A stretch of 64,000 bases of DNA, taken from assembly GCA_913063045.1 (NCBI GenBank), contig CAJXYM010000006.1, positions 1 to 64,000 of the forward strand, in the 5' to 3' direction. This stretch comes from an uncultured Flavobacteriales bacterium. GTDB lineage: Bacteria > Bacteroidota > Bacteroidia > Flavobacteriales > BACL11. The notes under the pieces were generated by a model. That model saw nothing but the letters and a program-made list of their open reading frames with translations, was not told where the DNA came from and searched no databases. A program made the translations under genes and the position numbers. Position 1 is the first letter of the stretch, and each line of letters begins with the position of its first letter. Shown in pieces: positions 8,561 through 16,024 of the stretch.

Positions 8561-9110
8561 AATCTTATTTTATTGTTAATCTATTGTTTTAAACTCCCCA
8601 AACTTAGTTATAATATATCTATTTTCAATAGTTTGAGTTTATTTATATAGGTTAAGAACTAAATACCGTAAGCAACACCTCAACTACCACTTGAAGAAAC
8701 ACACTTAAACAGCCACATTTAAAGTTCAATTTTATAACTATCTATATGCTCAATTTACAGGATGTAGAGTTGTTAATTATTCTCTTTTTAAGCCTTAAAA
8801 ACCTTAAAATACTTCAATATAATAAATAACTAACTTTTATTAATTAATCATTGATAGGTTTGTTTGAGTTCGGAACTGCTGGGTAGATGTAAGTCTTAAT
8901 AACAATACTTTGCCAGACATTATTTTACACTAATAAGGGTAATTCCAATAGTATAATTGTAAATAATTGATTAGTAGTTATTTACGTAATTATGATGCTA
9001 TTTATAGGTAGTCAGATATATACATTAGATTCTGGCATTTTGAGTTATTATTTTCCTAATTTAAGAGGGAGAATACATGATTTTATTATACACATGATTA
9101 GTAATGATAA
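8561..9110. other. Intergenic stretch inside the element
   Basis: About 550 bases separate the cargo genes from the replication-like operon. I see no intact gene. It holds the second copy of the dispersed repeat (8981-9050). On the minus strand near 8845-8925 there is a short open stretch with protein-like composition (KTYIYPAVPNSNKPIND) but no start codon, so it may be a relic. The region could also carry an origin, judging only from its position and the repeat. Confidence 0.45.
8981..9050 (+). repeat. Dispersed repeat inside the element, copy 2
   Basis: Copy of 5967-6036: TTTACGTAAT, a 15-base spacer of different sequence, then a 45-base block matching the first copy at 40 of 45 positions. 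It lies in the same orientation, about 3 kb away, just downstream of the polymerase-like operon. Confidence 0.6.
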
Positions 9111-9305
9111 CTAAAAATTATAAGCCATAATATGAAAGCCTGTTATATCCTGCAAAGAAGCTACTTGAAACAGCTTTAGAGCCCTTGTAGAGCTATCTAA
9201 TGATACTTCTGCAATGTTACGGCTGTCTATGGGGTAAGAGAGATAAATCCCTCTGCTATCAATATAAGTTTGAACACCATTTTTGTTTATGAAATATGTA
9301 TGCAT
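9111..9305 (-). CDS. Small protein translationally coupled to the polymerase-like gene
   Basis: This is a 64-residue protein of unknown family, with no membrane segment or metal motif. Its ATG overlaps the stop codon of the polymerase-like gene (TAATG), the same arrangement seen between that gene and the HTH gene before it. That makes it likely to be really translated, by coupling, and to act with the polymerase-like protein. It contains a DSRGIYLSYPIDSR segment with an internal DSR repeat. Confidence 0.6.
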   Translation of the reverse strand: MHTYFINKNGVQTYIDSRGIYLSYPIDSRNIAEVSLDSSTRALKLFQVASLQDITGFHIMAYNF

Positions 9306-10837
9306 TATGCTGTTTTTTTAATTGTTATAGGATTATCAGCTGACCAATAATCCACTTTAAAAGATGGTTCAAGACCTATTGCTATTATCATTTCTTCCCG
9401 CATTACTTGCTCTACATAATCCTCATTACCTAATGTAGTAGCAACAGAATCGTGAATAGTAGTAATAAATAAGTTGGGTCTTTCAATAGAAATACGCTTT
9501 GCCACTCTATTCAAAATAATAGTACTTTCAATAATTTGTAGGGTAATAGGAAGGACTGTGCTATCATTACGCTTAATATGAAAGAGTATATCATAAACAG
9601 ATGGGAATAATTCCTTAAATATTCTTTTAGGTTTAGCGTCAGCTTGTCCTAAGAACCTGTTATCAGTAAACAACACTTGAAATACTGCTGCCTTAACACC
9701 CCTACCATCAATATCAGCTATACCCTGTTGTTCTAACTGCATTTCTTTTGATAGAAACTTGTACAAATCCCCACTCTGGCAAAGGTCAATATACCTTTGA
9801 ATATCAACAGGAACAGCTATACTTACAGGTGGAATACCTGTTTTTGTAAACATAATATAAGAAGTATAGCTAAAGGGATTACAAGACATTGTTATAATAT
9901 CACTGAAAACACTGGGTAATATGTCTGAATTATTAAGAATATTAGGTTTTAAACCTTTTTTTAGAATTTTCTCCTCCATTTCTGCAGTTGCTGTGGCGTC
10001 AGTATTCCAAAACACTGGACTTAACAGTGTAGTACTAAGCATTGGCTGTGAATTTGCAAAATCAACTGATACTATTGGCTGACCATTATAAGTAACATAA
10101 TTCCTAAGCTCACTTTTAATATTAGTAAGGTTAGTATGCACCCTATATGCAGTTGAATCTTGTGTAAAACCAAAATCTTTGTTATCAATCCTATCTATAT
10201 TATCTAAACCAACAGTCAACCTAACTGTAGGATTTGCAGGTTTTTTTAATGATTTACTTTTATAAGTGGCACTAGCTACCTTTAACTCATATTTAGCTAA
10301 CTTACTAGAGTATTCTAATTTATCTTGCTTATACATACTCCAAGCACATTCAGAAGCCCCCTCTACATCAATTTCTAAGCCATCTAAATATTTATATAAG
10401 AAGCCATACTTTTTTTCAGTAGCATAAGATGAATTAGATTTTTTAGAAAGCTTCCTTACTAAAGAACCCTTACAAATGGTTACTTTCTTAGGAGTAGCAT
10501 CCGCATAACTATCTGTAAAACTAAACCCCTTACATTTTTTACCATTGATATATTGATTATCTGTTTTGAAAACATCAGCTTTAACCAACCAATCAACAGT
10601 TGCCTTATAATCATTACCAAATAAGTGTTTCAATTTAGTAGCACTTATATAGGTATAATCCCCATACAAAAGCCTTTGGTTCTCCTGCATTGGGTATAGC
10701 TCGTTAATCATTGCTAAGAGCTGATAAACCTTATATTCTTTAGGTTTATAATCCTCCTTATTAGGAGAATGAATTTTCAGTAAAATACTGTGGTTATAGT
10801 TTTTGGGTATGTATTTGTTCTTAACTTCTTTACTCAT
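9305..10837 (-). CDS. Divergent single-subunit polymerase-like protein (family A DNA polymerase / T7 RNA polymerase superfamily)
   Basis: This 510-residue protein shows three palm-domain motifs in the right order. Motif A is VSVDFANSQP with Asp259, comparable to E. coli Pol I VSADYSQIEL (Asp705). Motif B is GRGVKAAVFQVLF, where K382-F386-F390 repeats the spacing of Pol I K758-F762-Y766, with an Arg three residues before the Lys. Motif C is TIHDSV with His462-Asp463, which is HDS as in T7 RNA polymerase where Pol I has HDE. At the Pol I steric-gate position (E710) there is Gln264, so sugar choice cannot be predicted. No 3'-5' exonuclease motif is visible. The N-terminal 240 residues are unrecognised and may include a winged-helix DNA-binding part (about 60-110). 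It is TAATG-coupled to an HTH gene upstream and a 64-aa gene downstream, inside an integrase element. Likely role: replication or transcription of the element. The assignment is by motif reading only. Confidence 0.65.
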   Translation of the reverse strand: MSKEVKNKYIPKNYNHSILLKIHSPNKEDYKPKEYKVYQLLAMINELYPMQENQRLLYGDYTYISATKLKHLFGNDYKATVDWLVKADVFKTDNQYINGKKCKGFSFTDSYADATPKKVTICKGSLVRKLSKKSNSSYATEKKYGFLYKYLDGLEIDVEGASECAWSMYKQDKLEYSSKLAKYELKVASATYKSKSLKKPANPTVRLTVGLDNIDRIDNKDFGFTQDSTAYRVHTNLTNIKSELRNYVTYNGQPIVSVDFANSQPMLSTTLLSPVFWNTDATATAEMEEKILKKGLKPNILNNSDILPSVFSDIITMSCNPFSYTSYIMFTKTGIPPVSIAVPVDIQRYIDLCQSGDLYKFLSKEMQLEQQGIADIDGRGVKAAVFQVLFTDNRFLGQADAKPKRIFKELFPSVYDILFHIKRNDSTVLPITLQIIESTIILNRVAKRISIERPNLFITTIHDSVATTLGNEDYVEQVMREEMIIAIGLEPSFKVDYWSADNPITIKKTA

Positions 10838-11106
10838 TAGGCAGCTCTCTTATTATCGTTAAGCACTTTAAGTATTGCTTTACGCTCATAATAAAGAGTG
10901 CCCCCTATCCTAGTGTAAGGGATTTTTCCATTGATTCTATGATTCTGTAGTGTACCTGTGGAAAGGGTTAGCATCTTCATTACCTCTGCTGACCTTAGCC
11001 ACTCCTTTTGAGTAGTTGTTTTTTCTGTTATTAGTGCTATTTCACTAATAATTTCTTCTTTCATTTTTTGAAGGTCTTGTACTGTAACTAAGTTGTTTTT
11101 ATCCAT
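10837..11106 (-). CDS. Helix-turn-helix DNA-binding protein, excisionase-like
   Basis: This 89-residue protein has an N-terminal coiled-coil-like stretch and a C-terminal MerR/excisionase-type HTH (about residues 33-75; WLRSAEVMKMLTLSTGTL ... GKIPYTRIGGTLYY). Such proteins are common next to Bacteroidota tyrosine integrases and act as excisionases, replication-initiation helpers or regulators. The ORF-track start at 11145 is a TTG, and the first in-frame ATG is at 11106 (MDKNNLV), which I prefer. Its stop codon overlaps the start of the polymerase-like gene (TAATG), so the two are co-translated. It follows the integrase gene on the same strand. Confidence 0.8.
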   Translation of the reverse strand: MDKNNLVTVQDLQKMKEEIISEIALITEKTTTQKEWLRSAEVMKMLTLSTGTLQNHRINGKIPYTRIGGTLYYERKAILKVLNDNKRAA

Positions 11107-11275
11107 ATTTAATATGTATTGATTTGTATTAATATCATATAACAAATTTTAATTGAATAATTAGTCAAAATTAAGTATTATCTCTAATTTGCTTTTCAAC
11201 ATAATGTGAGTAACTAACCATTATGAGGGTCTATTTATACACCATGGTTTGTCGTATATAGGATTAAATATTTTT

Positions 11276-12505
11276 TTATGAGGCTTTCTGTGTTCCTTTT
11301 AAATTTATATTCATCAGTTTCTTCATGTCATCAGCTATTTTACTGTCAATTATCTTGGCATAAATCTGTGTGGTTTTTAAATCTTTATGCCCTAGAATTT
11401 TTGCAACAGTTTCAATAGGAACTCCTTTAGTGAGTGCATAAGTTGCAAAAGTATGTCTTGCAGTATGCATAGTTAGATTTTTGGTTATCCCACACAAATC
11501 AGCTATTTCTTTTAGATAGGCGTTCATATTTTGGTTTGAAAGGACTGGCAGAACACTGCCTTTATTAACTGCTAAGGGGTGGCCTTTGTATTTGTTAATT
11601 ATTTTAAGAGCTTGTGGTATCAAAGGAATGTGAGATGCTGTATTTGTTTTTTGCCTTCTGATATGTATCCACAGGTTGCCATCAATACCTGTATGTAAAT
11701 TATCAGGATTAAGTTTTTCTACATCAACAAATGCTAAGCCAGTAAGACAACAGAAAGCAAATATATCTCTGACTAGCTCCAAACGTTTTATTGTAAATTC
11801 TTTGCTAAGTAAAATCTGAATCTCATTTTCTGTTAAGAACTCTTTTACTACCTCTTTGTTTTTCATCTTAAACTTACGGAATGGGTTTTTATCTATCCAT
11901 TCATTGTCTAGAGCAATATTAATCATCTTTATTAAGTGTGATAGGTATTTATTGGTTGTGTTTCTGCTGATGTTTTTTACACTTAAAAGATAATGCTCAA
12001 AATCTGTGATGAAACCGAAAATTACTTCACCTAAATGTATATCATCTGCTTTATAGTTAAACTTAATAAACTCCTTTAAATGTTTGTAGGAAAGCTCATA
12101 TTTACCAACAGTAGCAATTGCATAACCTTTGCCTATGAGCTGATTGATTTTTTTGTTATGGTTCTCAAAAACCCCAAGAAGTGTTTTTTTATCAGGATTA
12201 ATGTCTAATACAGCATTTTTAAGAGTCCCTGCTGTAATTGATTTATTCTTTTGCATTAACTCTTGTTGATTTTCATAAACCTTAGCTTGTATAGTGTCTA
12301 GGTATTTGTTCAGTGATTTTGTTTGTTCGTTAGAGCCTTTTGCTCTGCCCTTAGTATTGTTCCATTTGTTAGGGTCAATTGTTCTTTTGGCAGAAAATTC
12401 AGCTCTTTTTCCATTGATAGTTATGCGTACATAGATTGGTACAGTACCATTTGATTTTGTTTTACTTGTTCTGATGTAGAAAAGTAGTGAGAAAGTATTT
12501 GTCAT
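11276..12505 (-). CDS. Tyrosine site-specific recombinase (integrase)
   Basis: This 409-residue integrase has the three usual parts: an arm-binding N-terminus (about 1-95), a SAM-like core-binding domain (about 105-205) and a catalytic domain (about 220-395). Catalytic residues seen: H347-x-x-R350 (MHTAR), His373 (GHKDLK) and the nucleophile Tyr382 (TTQIYAKI). The position of the first catalytic Arg reads TGLAF, as in the Bacteroides conjugative-transposon type of integrase, where this Arg is replaced. It would integrate and excise the element at tRNA-Val, and lies next to the intact tRNA with the subterminal repeats in between. The HTH, polymerase-like and 64-aa genes follow on the same strand. 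Confidence 0.93.
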   Translation of the reverse strand: MTNTFSLLFYIRTSKTKSNGTVPIYVRITINGKRAEFSAKRTIDPNKWNNTKGRAKGSNEQTKSLNKYLDTIQAKVYENQQELMQKNKSITAGTLKNAVLDINPDKKTLLGVFENHNKKINQLIGKGYAIATVGKYELSYKHLKEFIKFNYKADDIHLGEVIFGFITDFEHYLLSVKNISRNTTNKYLSHLIKMINIALDNEWIDKNPFRKFKMKNKEVVKEFLTENEIQILLSKEFTIKRLELVRDIFAFCCLTGLAFVDVEKLNPDNLHTGIDGNLWIHIRRQKTNTASHIPLIPQALKIINKYKGHPLAVNKGSVLPVLSNQNMNAYLKEIADLCGITKNLTMHTARHTFATYALTKGVPIETVAKILGHKDLKTTQIYAKIIDSKIADDMKKLMNINLKGTQKAS

Positions 12506-12602
12506 TTTAAAGTATTTTAGACTCCTATTTATTGCTTACAATATACATAATTTTAAGTTAATATGCAACAGAATAAACTATATAATTCACATATTATCAA
12601 CA

Positions 12603-12664
12603 CTTTACACTCTTTCTGGTGTCCCATTTCAAAACTTAAAAAAGGACACCTAATAGGACACCTT
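12603..12664. repeat. Right-end subterminal repeats of the element
   Basis: CTTTACACTCTT (12603-12614) is the exact reverse complement of 5860-5871. AGGACACCTAATAGGACACCTT (12643-12664) repeats 5822-5843 exactly and in the same direction. An inverted GGTGTCC word lies between them (12618-12624). Located between the integrase gene and the tRNA, these are likely recombinase arm or excisionase sites. Confidence 0.65.
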
Positions 12665-12704
12665 TAATATGGGATTTAATAGTGTTATTTGGTGATGTTG
12701 GAAA

Positions 12705-12739
12705 ACAAAAAACCCCATAAACACTTAGTTTACAGGGTT
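12705..12739 (-). terminator. Rho-independent terminator now serving tRNA-Val
   Basis: On the minus strand AACCCTGTAAAC ... GTTTATGGGGTT forms two 5-bp stem blocks with a small internal mismatch, followed by a T run (TTTTTTG). It lies inside the element just downstream of the tRNA, replacing the host terminator now found at 5718-5748. Confidence 0.7.
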
Positions 12740-12774
12740 GTTGCTAAAATTTGGATTCTTTTGGTAGAATATCT

Positions 12775-12796
12775 GTGGGCAATGAGGGACTCGAAC
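12775..12796. repeat. Right attachment site within tRNA-Val
   Basis: The last bases of tRNA-Val, including part of the T arm and the acceptor stem, are repeated at 5750-5771. The crossover must lie in the shared 17-base run 12775-12791. Confidence 0.85.
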
Positions 12797-12850
12797 CCCC
12801 GACTTCCTCCTTGTAAGGGAGGCACTCTGAACCAACTGAGTTAATCGCCC
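12776..12850 (-). tRNA. tRNA-Val (anticodon TAC)
   Basis: The minus strand folds as a full tRNA: acceptor GGGCGAT / ATTGCCC with discriminator A, D arm CTC ... GAG, anticodon stem CCTCC / GGAGG with loop CTTACAA (anticodon TAC, valine), and T arm with TTCGAGT. CCA is not encoded. Its 3' part is the integration site of the neighbouring element and the gene stays intact. The preceding folC gene lies 56 bases upstream on the same strand. Confidence 0.95.
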
Positions 12851-12861
12851 TGAATTGTTTG

Positions 12862-12869
12862 CAAATATA
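12862..12869 (-). promoter_or_regulatory. Candidate promoter -7 box of tRNA-Val
   Basis: The minus strand has TATATTTG, matching TAnnTTTG, 11 bases before the first tRNA base, which would start the transcript almost at the tRNA. The -33 box is not clear. Confidence 0.45.
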
Positions 12870-12906
12870 TATGAATTCTTTAATAATTAGGTTTTTTATG
12901 CAATTA

Positions 12907-14109
12907 TTATAATACTTCTGCTACTATAAAAGTACTTCCTCCAATGAAAATTAAATCATCCTTACTAGCATTTTCTTTTGCATTAATATAAGCCTGATTA
13001 ACTGAGCTAAATTCATCACCATAGAGATTAAATTCTTCAGCTCTTTGCTTAAGGATGTTAGTTTGAAGTGCACGGTCTATTTTTGCTGCACAAAAATAAT
13101 ATTTTGCTTTTTTGGGAAGTAATTTGAATACGTTTGTTAAAACTTTGTCATTTACACTACCAAAAATAAAATGCAACTTATTAAATTTTGTTTTTTCAAT
13201 TTGACGTAAAATATTTTTAATTCCATCTTCATTATGACCGACATCACAAATGGTTAGAGGATTCTCTGATAGTTTTTGCCATCTTCCTTCTAATCCTGTG
13301 TTTTTTAAAATATTATTTATTCCCTTATTAATCTGTTCATTGCTTATATTCCAATTTAATACTTCAATAGCTTTAATCGCTGTGCCAATATTCTCGTTTT
13401 GATAATCACCTTTCACATCAGTTGTAATATTTTTAGGATTATCATTATAATATAATTTAGCATTTTTTTCTTTTGCAATACTCTTGAAAATTTCCTTTGT
13501 TTTATCCTGTTTTTTTCCAATAATTATTGGAGTATTTTTTTTGATAATTCCTGCTTTTTCAAATGCAATTTTTTCAATGGTATTACCTAATAAGTTTGTA
13601 TGATCTAATCCAATATTCGTTATTATTGAAAGTTCAGGATTAATAATATTAGTGCTATCTAGTCTTCCGCCTAAACCAGTTTCAATAATTGCTATGTCTA
13701 CTTTTGATTCTGTAAAATAATTAAATGCCATTGCAACAGTAAATTCGAAAAATGACATATTTATTTTTTCAAATTCTAATTGATTTTCTTTTATAAAATT
13801 TATGATATATTTCTTATCTATTGTCTTGCCATTAATTTTAATTCTTTCTCTAAAATCTTTTAAATGAGGAGATGTATAAAGTCCAGTTTTATAGCCTGCT
13901 TCTTGAAGTATTGATGCTAGCATATGAGCAGTAGAGCCTTTGCCATTTGTGCCTGCAATATGAATAGTTTTTATTTTTTTTTGAGGATTATTAAGAATTT
14001 TACATGCTTTTATTATGTTCCCAATATCTTTTTTGTATGCTGCAATGCCACTTCTTTGATACATAGGTAGTCTTTGAAAGAGATACTCTACACTTCTCTT
14101 ATAATCCAT
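12907..14109 (-). CDS. folC: Bifunctional folylpolyglutamate synthase / dihydrofolate synthase
   Basis: This 400-residue Mur-ligase-fold enzyme joins glutamate to dihydropteroate and to reduced folates in the cytoplasm, using ATP. Evidence: P-loop AGTNGKGS (about residues 52-59), the folate-type segment LYTSPHLKDFRERIKING, ETGLGGRLDSTN, and the C-terminal domain with DVGHNEDGI. The ORF-track start at 14112 is a TTG. The ATG at 14109 (MDYKRSVEYLF) overlaps the TGA of the tonB-like gene, so translation is probably coupled. It is the last gene of a leftward series with exbB, exbD and tonB, a pairing more likely transcriptional than functional. Confidence 0.95.
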   Translation of the reverse strand: MDYKRSVEYLFQRLPMYQRSGIAAYKKDIGNIIKACKILNNPQKKIKTIHIAGTNGKGSTAHMLASILQEAGYKTGLYTSPHLKDFRERIKINGKTIDKKYIINFIKENQLEFEKINMSFFEFTVAMAFNYFTESKVDIAIIETGLGGRLDSTNIINPELSIITNIGLDHTNLLGNTIEKIAFEKAGIIKKNTPIIIGKKQDKTKEIFKSIAKEKNAKLYYNDNPKNITTDVKGDYQNENIGTAIKAIEVLNWNISNEQINKGINNILKNTGLEGRWQKLSENPLTICDVGHNEDGIKNILRQIEKTKFNKLHFIFGSVNDKVLTNVFKLLPKKAKYYFCAAKIDRALQTNILKQRAEEFNLYGDEFSSVNQAYINAKENASKDDLIFIGGSTFIVAEVL

Positions 14110-14897
14110 CAATTTAATTGGAAATTATAGATGATTTTTCCTTGTTGTCTGCTAGGAGCAGATTCTTTTGCAGTAAATTTAGTTTTTAGAGCTGCTTCTT
14201 TTGCTCTTTTTAATAATTGAGGATCTAATGTTGTTGATCCCTTAACTCCAGAAACAGCACTTATAACATTACCTAATTGGTCAACTGTAATTTCTACTAC
14301 TACCTTCCCTTGAGTTTGAATTTTATATATTGGTTTTGCTTTAAAAGAAACATTCCTTCCCGATAGCTGGTAGGCTAAACCATCAATACCTATTCCTCCT
14401 CCTTCATATTCGGTTGAGTTTTGATTTCCTTCTACTGAACCCTGGTTTCCTTTATATTCTTTATTACCATCTGAATCCTCTGGGCTTGTTTTTTTACCGG
14501 TGTAAAGTGCTTTTTTATTTACTATTGGTTCTGCTTTCTCGATAACTATTTCTTCTTGTTTTTCTTCTGGTTCTTTTTGGGTCTCCTTCTTTGTCTCTTT
14601 TGGAGCTTCTATTATTTCTGTTTTAACAAGATCTTGCGTAATAACTTCTTGTTCAATTTCAGCGACTTCTTTTATTATCTCCTCAATTTTAGGGTCAGAT
14701 TCAACGGCATTATCTTCTGGTTGAACGTCTTGATTCCCTTCATCAGTAAATCCAAAATTAATAGTAATTCCCTCTTCAGGTGGTGGAGGGATTCGATATG
14801 TTAGCCCCATAAAAATAAAACAAATAGCTAACAGAGAATGGAAAATTATTGTTCCTGCTATTCCTTTTATTTTATTGTTCTTTTCAGAAGAACTCAT
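14109..14897 (-). CDS. TonB-family energy transducer
   Basis: This 262-residue protein has one N-terminal membrane anchor (about 12-33), a Pro/Glu/Lys-rich periplasmic spacer, and a C-terminal TonB-like domain (about 175-262; KVVVEITVDQLGNV). TonB proteins carry energy from the ExbB-ExbD proton channel to outer-membrane receptors. The order exbB-exbD-tonB with 1-base gaps or overlaps supports one complex. The sequence PPPPEEG just after the anchor is typical of Bacteroidota TonB proteins of this operon type. The specific receptors cannot be named. An alternative name would be a TolA-like cell-envelope protein, which I find less likely. Confidence 0.85.
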   Translation of the reverse strand: MSSSEKNNKIKGIAGTIIFHSLLAICFIFMGLTYRIPPPPEEGITINFGFTDEGNQDVQPEDNAVESDPKIEEIIKEVAEIEQEVITQDLVKTEIIEAPKETKKETQKEPEEKQEEIVIEKAEPIVNKKALYTGKKTSPEDSDGNKEYKGNQGSVEGNQNSTEYEGGGIGIDGLAYQLSGRNVSFKAKPIYKIQTQGKVVVEITVDQLGNVISAVSGVKGSTTLDPQLLKRAKEAALKTKFTAKESAPSRQQGKIIYNFQLN

Positions 14898-14898
14898 T

Positions 14899-15291
14899 TT
14901 AATTAGGTTTTGTAGCTAGTACTATTTTGTATTTATTTCTGTAAGCAATATCCATTACTTTTACTACATGCTCGATTGCAACAGTTTTATCGGCATGTAA
15001 AATAATAGCAGGCTCTATTTCTGCGCCAATTAATTTTCTTAATTCATTTTCTAGATTTGATTCTAAAACAATATCTTCATTTATATAGAAATCAATTTCT
15101 TTATTAATTGATATGGAAATGGTTTGTTTCTCTAAAGTTTTAGATTTACTATTTGGAAGAAGTAATTTAAGAGCATTAGGACTAACCAGGGTAGAGGTTA
15201 GCATGAAAAATATAAGCAATAAGAAAACAATATCTGTCATTGAAGACATATTAAAGTTTGGACTAACTTTATTTCTGCTTTTTAATGCCAT
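14899..15291 (-). CDS. ExbD/TolR-family proton-channel subunit
   Basis: This 130-residue protein has one membrane segment carrying the conserved Asp (MTDIVFLLLIFFML, about residues 18-31) that takes part in proton flow, then a small periplasmic domain. It works with ExbB to drive TonB. Its ATG overlaps the stop of exbB (TAATG), and the tonB gene follows 1 base after its stop codon, which indicates tight co-expression. Confidence 0.92.
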   Translation of the reverse strand: MALKSRNKVSPNFNMSSMTDIVFLLLIFFMLTSTLVSPNALKLLLPNSKSKTLEKQTISISINKEIDFYINEDIVLESNLENELRKLIGAEIEPAIILHADKTVAIEHVVKVMDIAYRNKYKIVLATKPN

Positions 15292-15989
15292 TATTCATTA
15301 AGGTGTAAAACATCTAAAAACTCCGTTGTTCTTGCTTCTAAAAGAAAGATCACTTTATCTACTTTAGTTACTAGATAATTGTAAGCAATATAAGCTATGA
15401 TCCCAACTACTAAACCACCAACAGTTGTTACCATGGCGGTATATATTCCTTTTGATAACATTTCAACATCAATATTACCTCCTGCACTAGCCATTTCATG
15501 AAAAGCTACAATCATTCCAATAACAGTACCAAGAAAACCAATCATTGGTGCAGCACCAGCAATAGTAGCTAGATTTGCTAAATTATTTTCCATTTTATAT
15601 ACTTCAAGTTTTCCTTGGTTTTCGATTGCCGCAGAGATATCTGTCATTGGTTTATCAATTCTATCAATACCTTTCTCAATCATTCTAGAAACAGCATTAT
15701 CTGTATTTTGACATAATGTTTTAGCTGCTTGCATATCTTTTTGCTCAACAAAGTTTTTTATGCTTTTAAGAAAACTTTCATCCTCTTCACTTGCTTTGTT
15801 TATAGTAGAATATCTTTCAAAAAGAATATAAATTGCATAAATGGATAATAACCCCAGTGCACTCATGATAATATTCCCCCCTAAACCTCCAGAACTAATT
15901 AGCTCTACAACAGAAAGTGTTTTTTCTTCAACTATAATATTTGTTAGCGAATCTCCAGTAATTGGTATTTGAATTAAAAGTATCTTCAT
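15291..15989 (-). CDS. MotA/TolQ/ExbB-family proton-channel subunit
   Basis: This 232-residue inner-membrane protein has three membrane segments (about 42-62, 140-165 and 180-205). It includes the typical Gly-rich segment GAAPMIGFLGTVIGMI and the third helix MVTTVGGLVVGIIAYIAYN. It forms the pentameric proton channel with ExbD. It is first of the exbB-exbD-tonB-folC set and lies 35 bases downstream of nhaD. Confidence 0.93.
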   Translation of the reverse strand: MKILLIQIPITGDSLTNIIVEEKTLSVVELISSGGLGGNIIMSALGLLSIYAIYILFERYSTINKASEEDESFLKSIKNFVEQKDMQAAKTLCQNTDNAVSRMIEKGIDRIDKPMTDISAAIENQGKLEVYKMENNLANLATIAGAAPMIGFLGTVIGMIVAFHEMASAGGNIDVEMLSKGIYTAMVTTVGGLVVGIIAYIAYNYLVTKVDKVIFLLEARTTEFLDVLHLNE

Positions 15990-16024
15990 TATTTAAGTTT
16001 TTAATAGAACGTTTAATTTGAAAA

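Larger units (their letters stand above)
5750..12796. mobile_element. Integrative element inserted at the 3' end of tRNA-Val(TAC)
   Basis: The element is bounded by a duplicated tRNA-Val 3' end (5750-5771 and 12775-12796, 21 of 22 bases identical, 17 in an unbroken run). It carries a tyrosine integrase next to the intact tRNA, the usual arrangement for tRNA-targeting islands. Inside are the integrase, an HTH protein, a polymerase-like protein, a coupled 64-aa ORF, an exported alpha/beta hydrolase, an exported HExxH peptidase and a decayed ORF. All lie on the minus strand. Matching 22-bp direct repeats lie just inside both ends. No relaxase, coupling protein, conjugation or phage structural gene is visible, so movement would need host or helper functions, or use the element's own polymerase. 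Host genes on both sides (photolyase and folC) would become neighbours of an intact tRNA-Val if the element were removed. Confidence 0.85.

Noticed and set aside
8845-8925. Short protein-like stretch on the minus strand (KTYIYPAVPNSNKPIND)
   Set aside because: It has no start codon and a stop close upstream, so it is at most a relic and was not listed as a gene.
5750-12796. Element considered as a prophage or conjugative element
   Set aside because: No capsid, terminase, tail, lysis, relaxase or type IV secretion gene is visible. The polymerase-like gene alone does not make it a phage.
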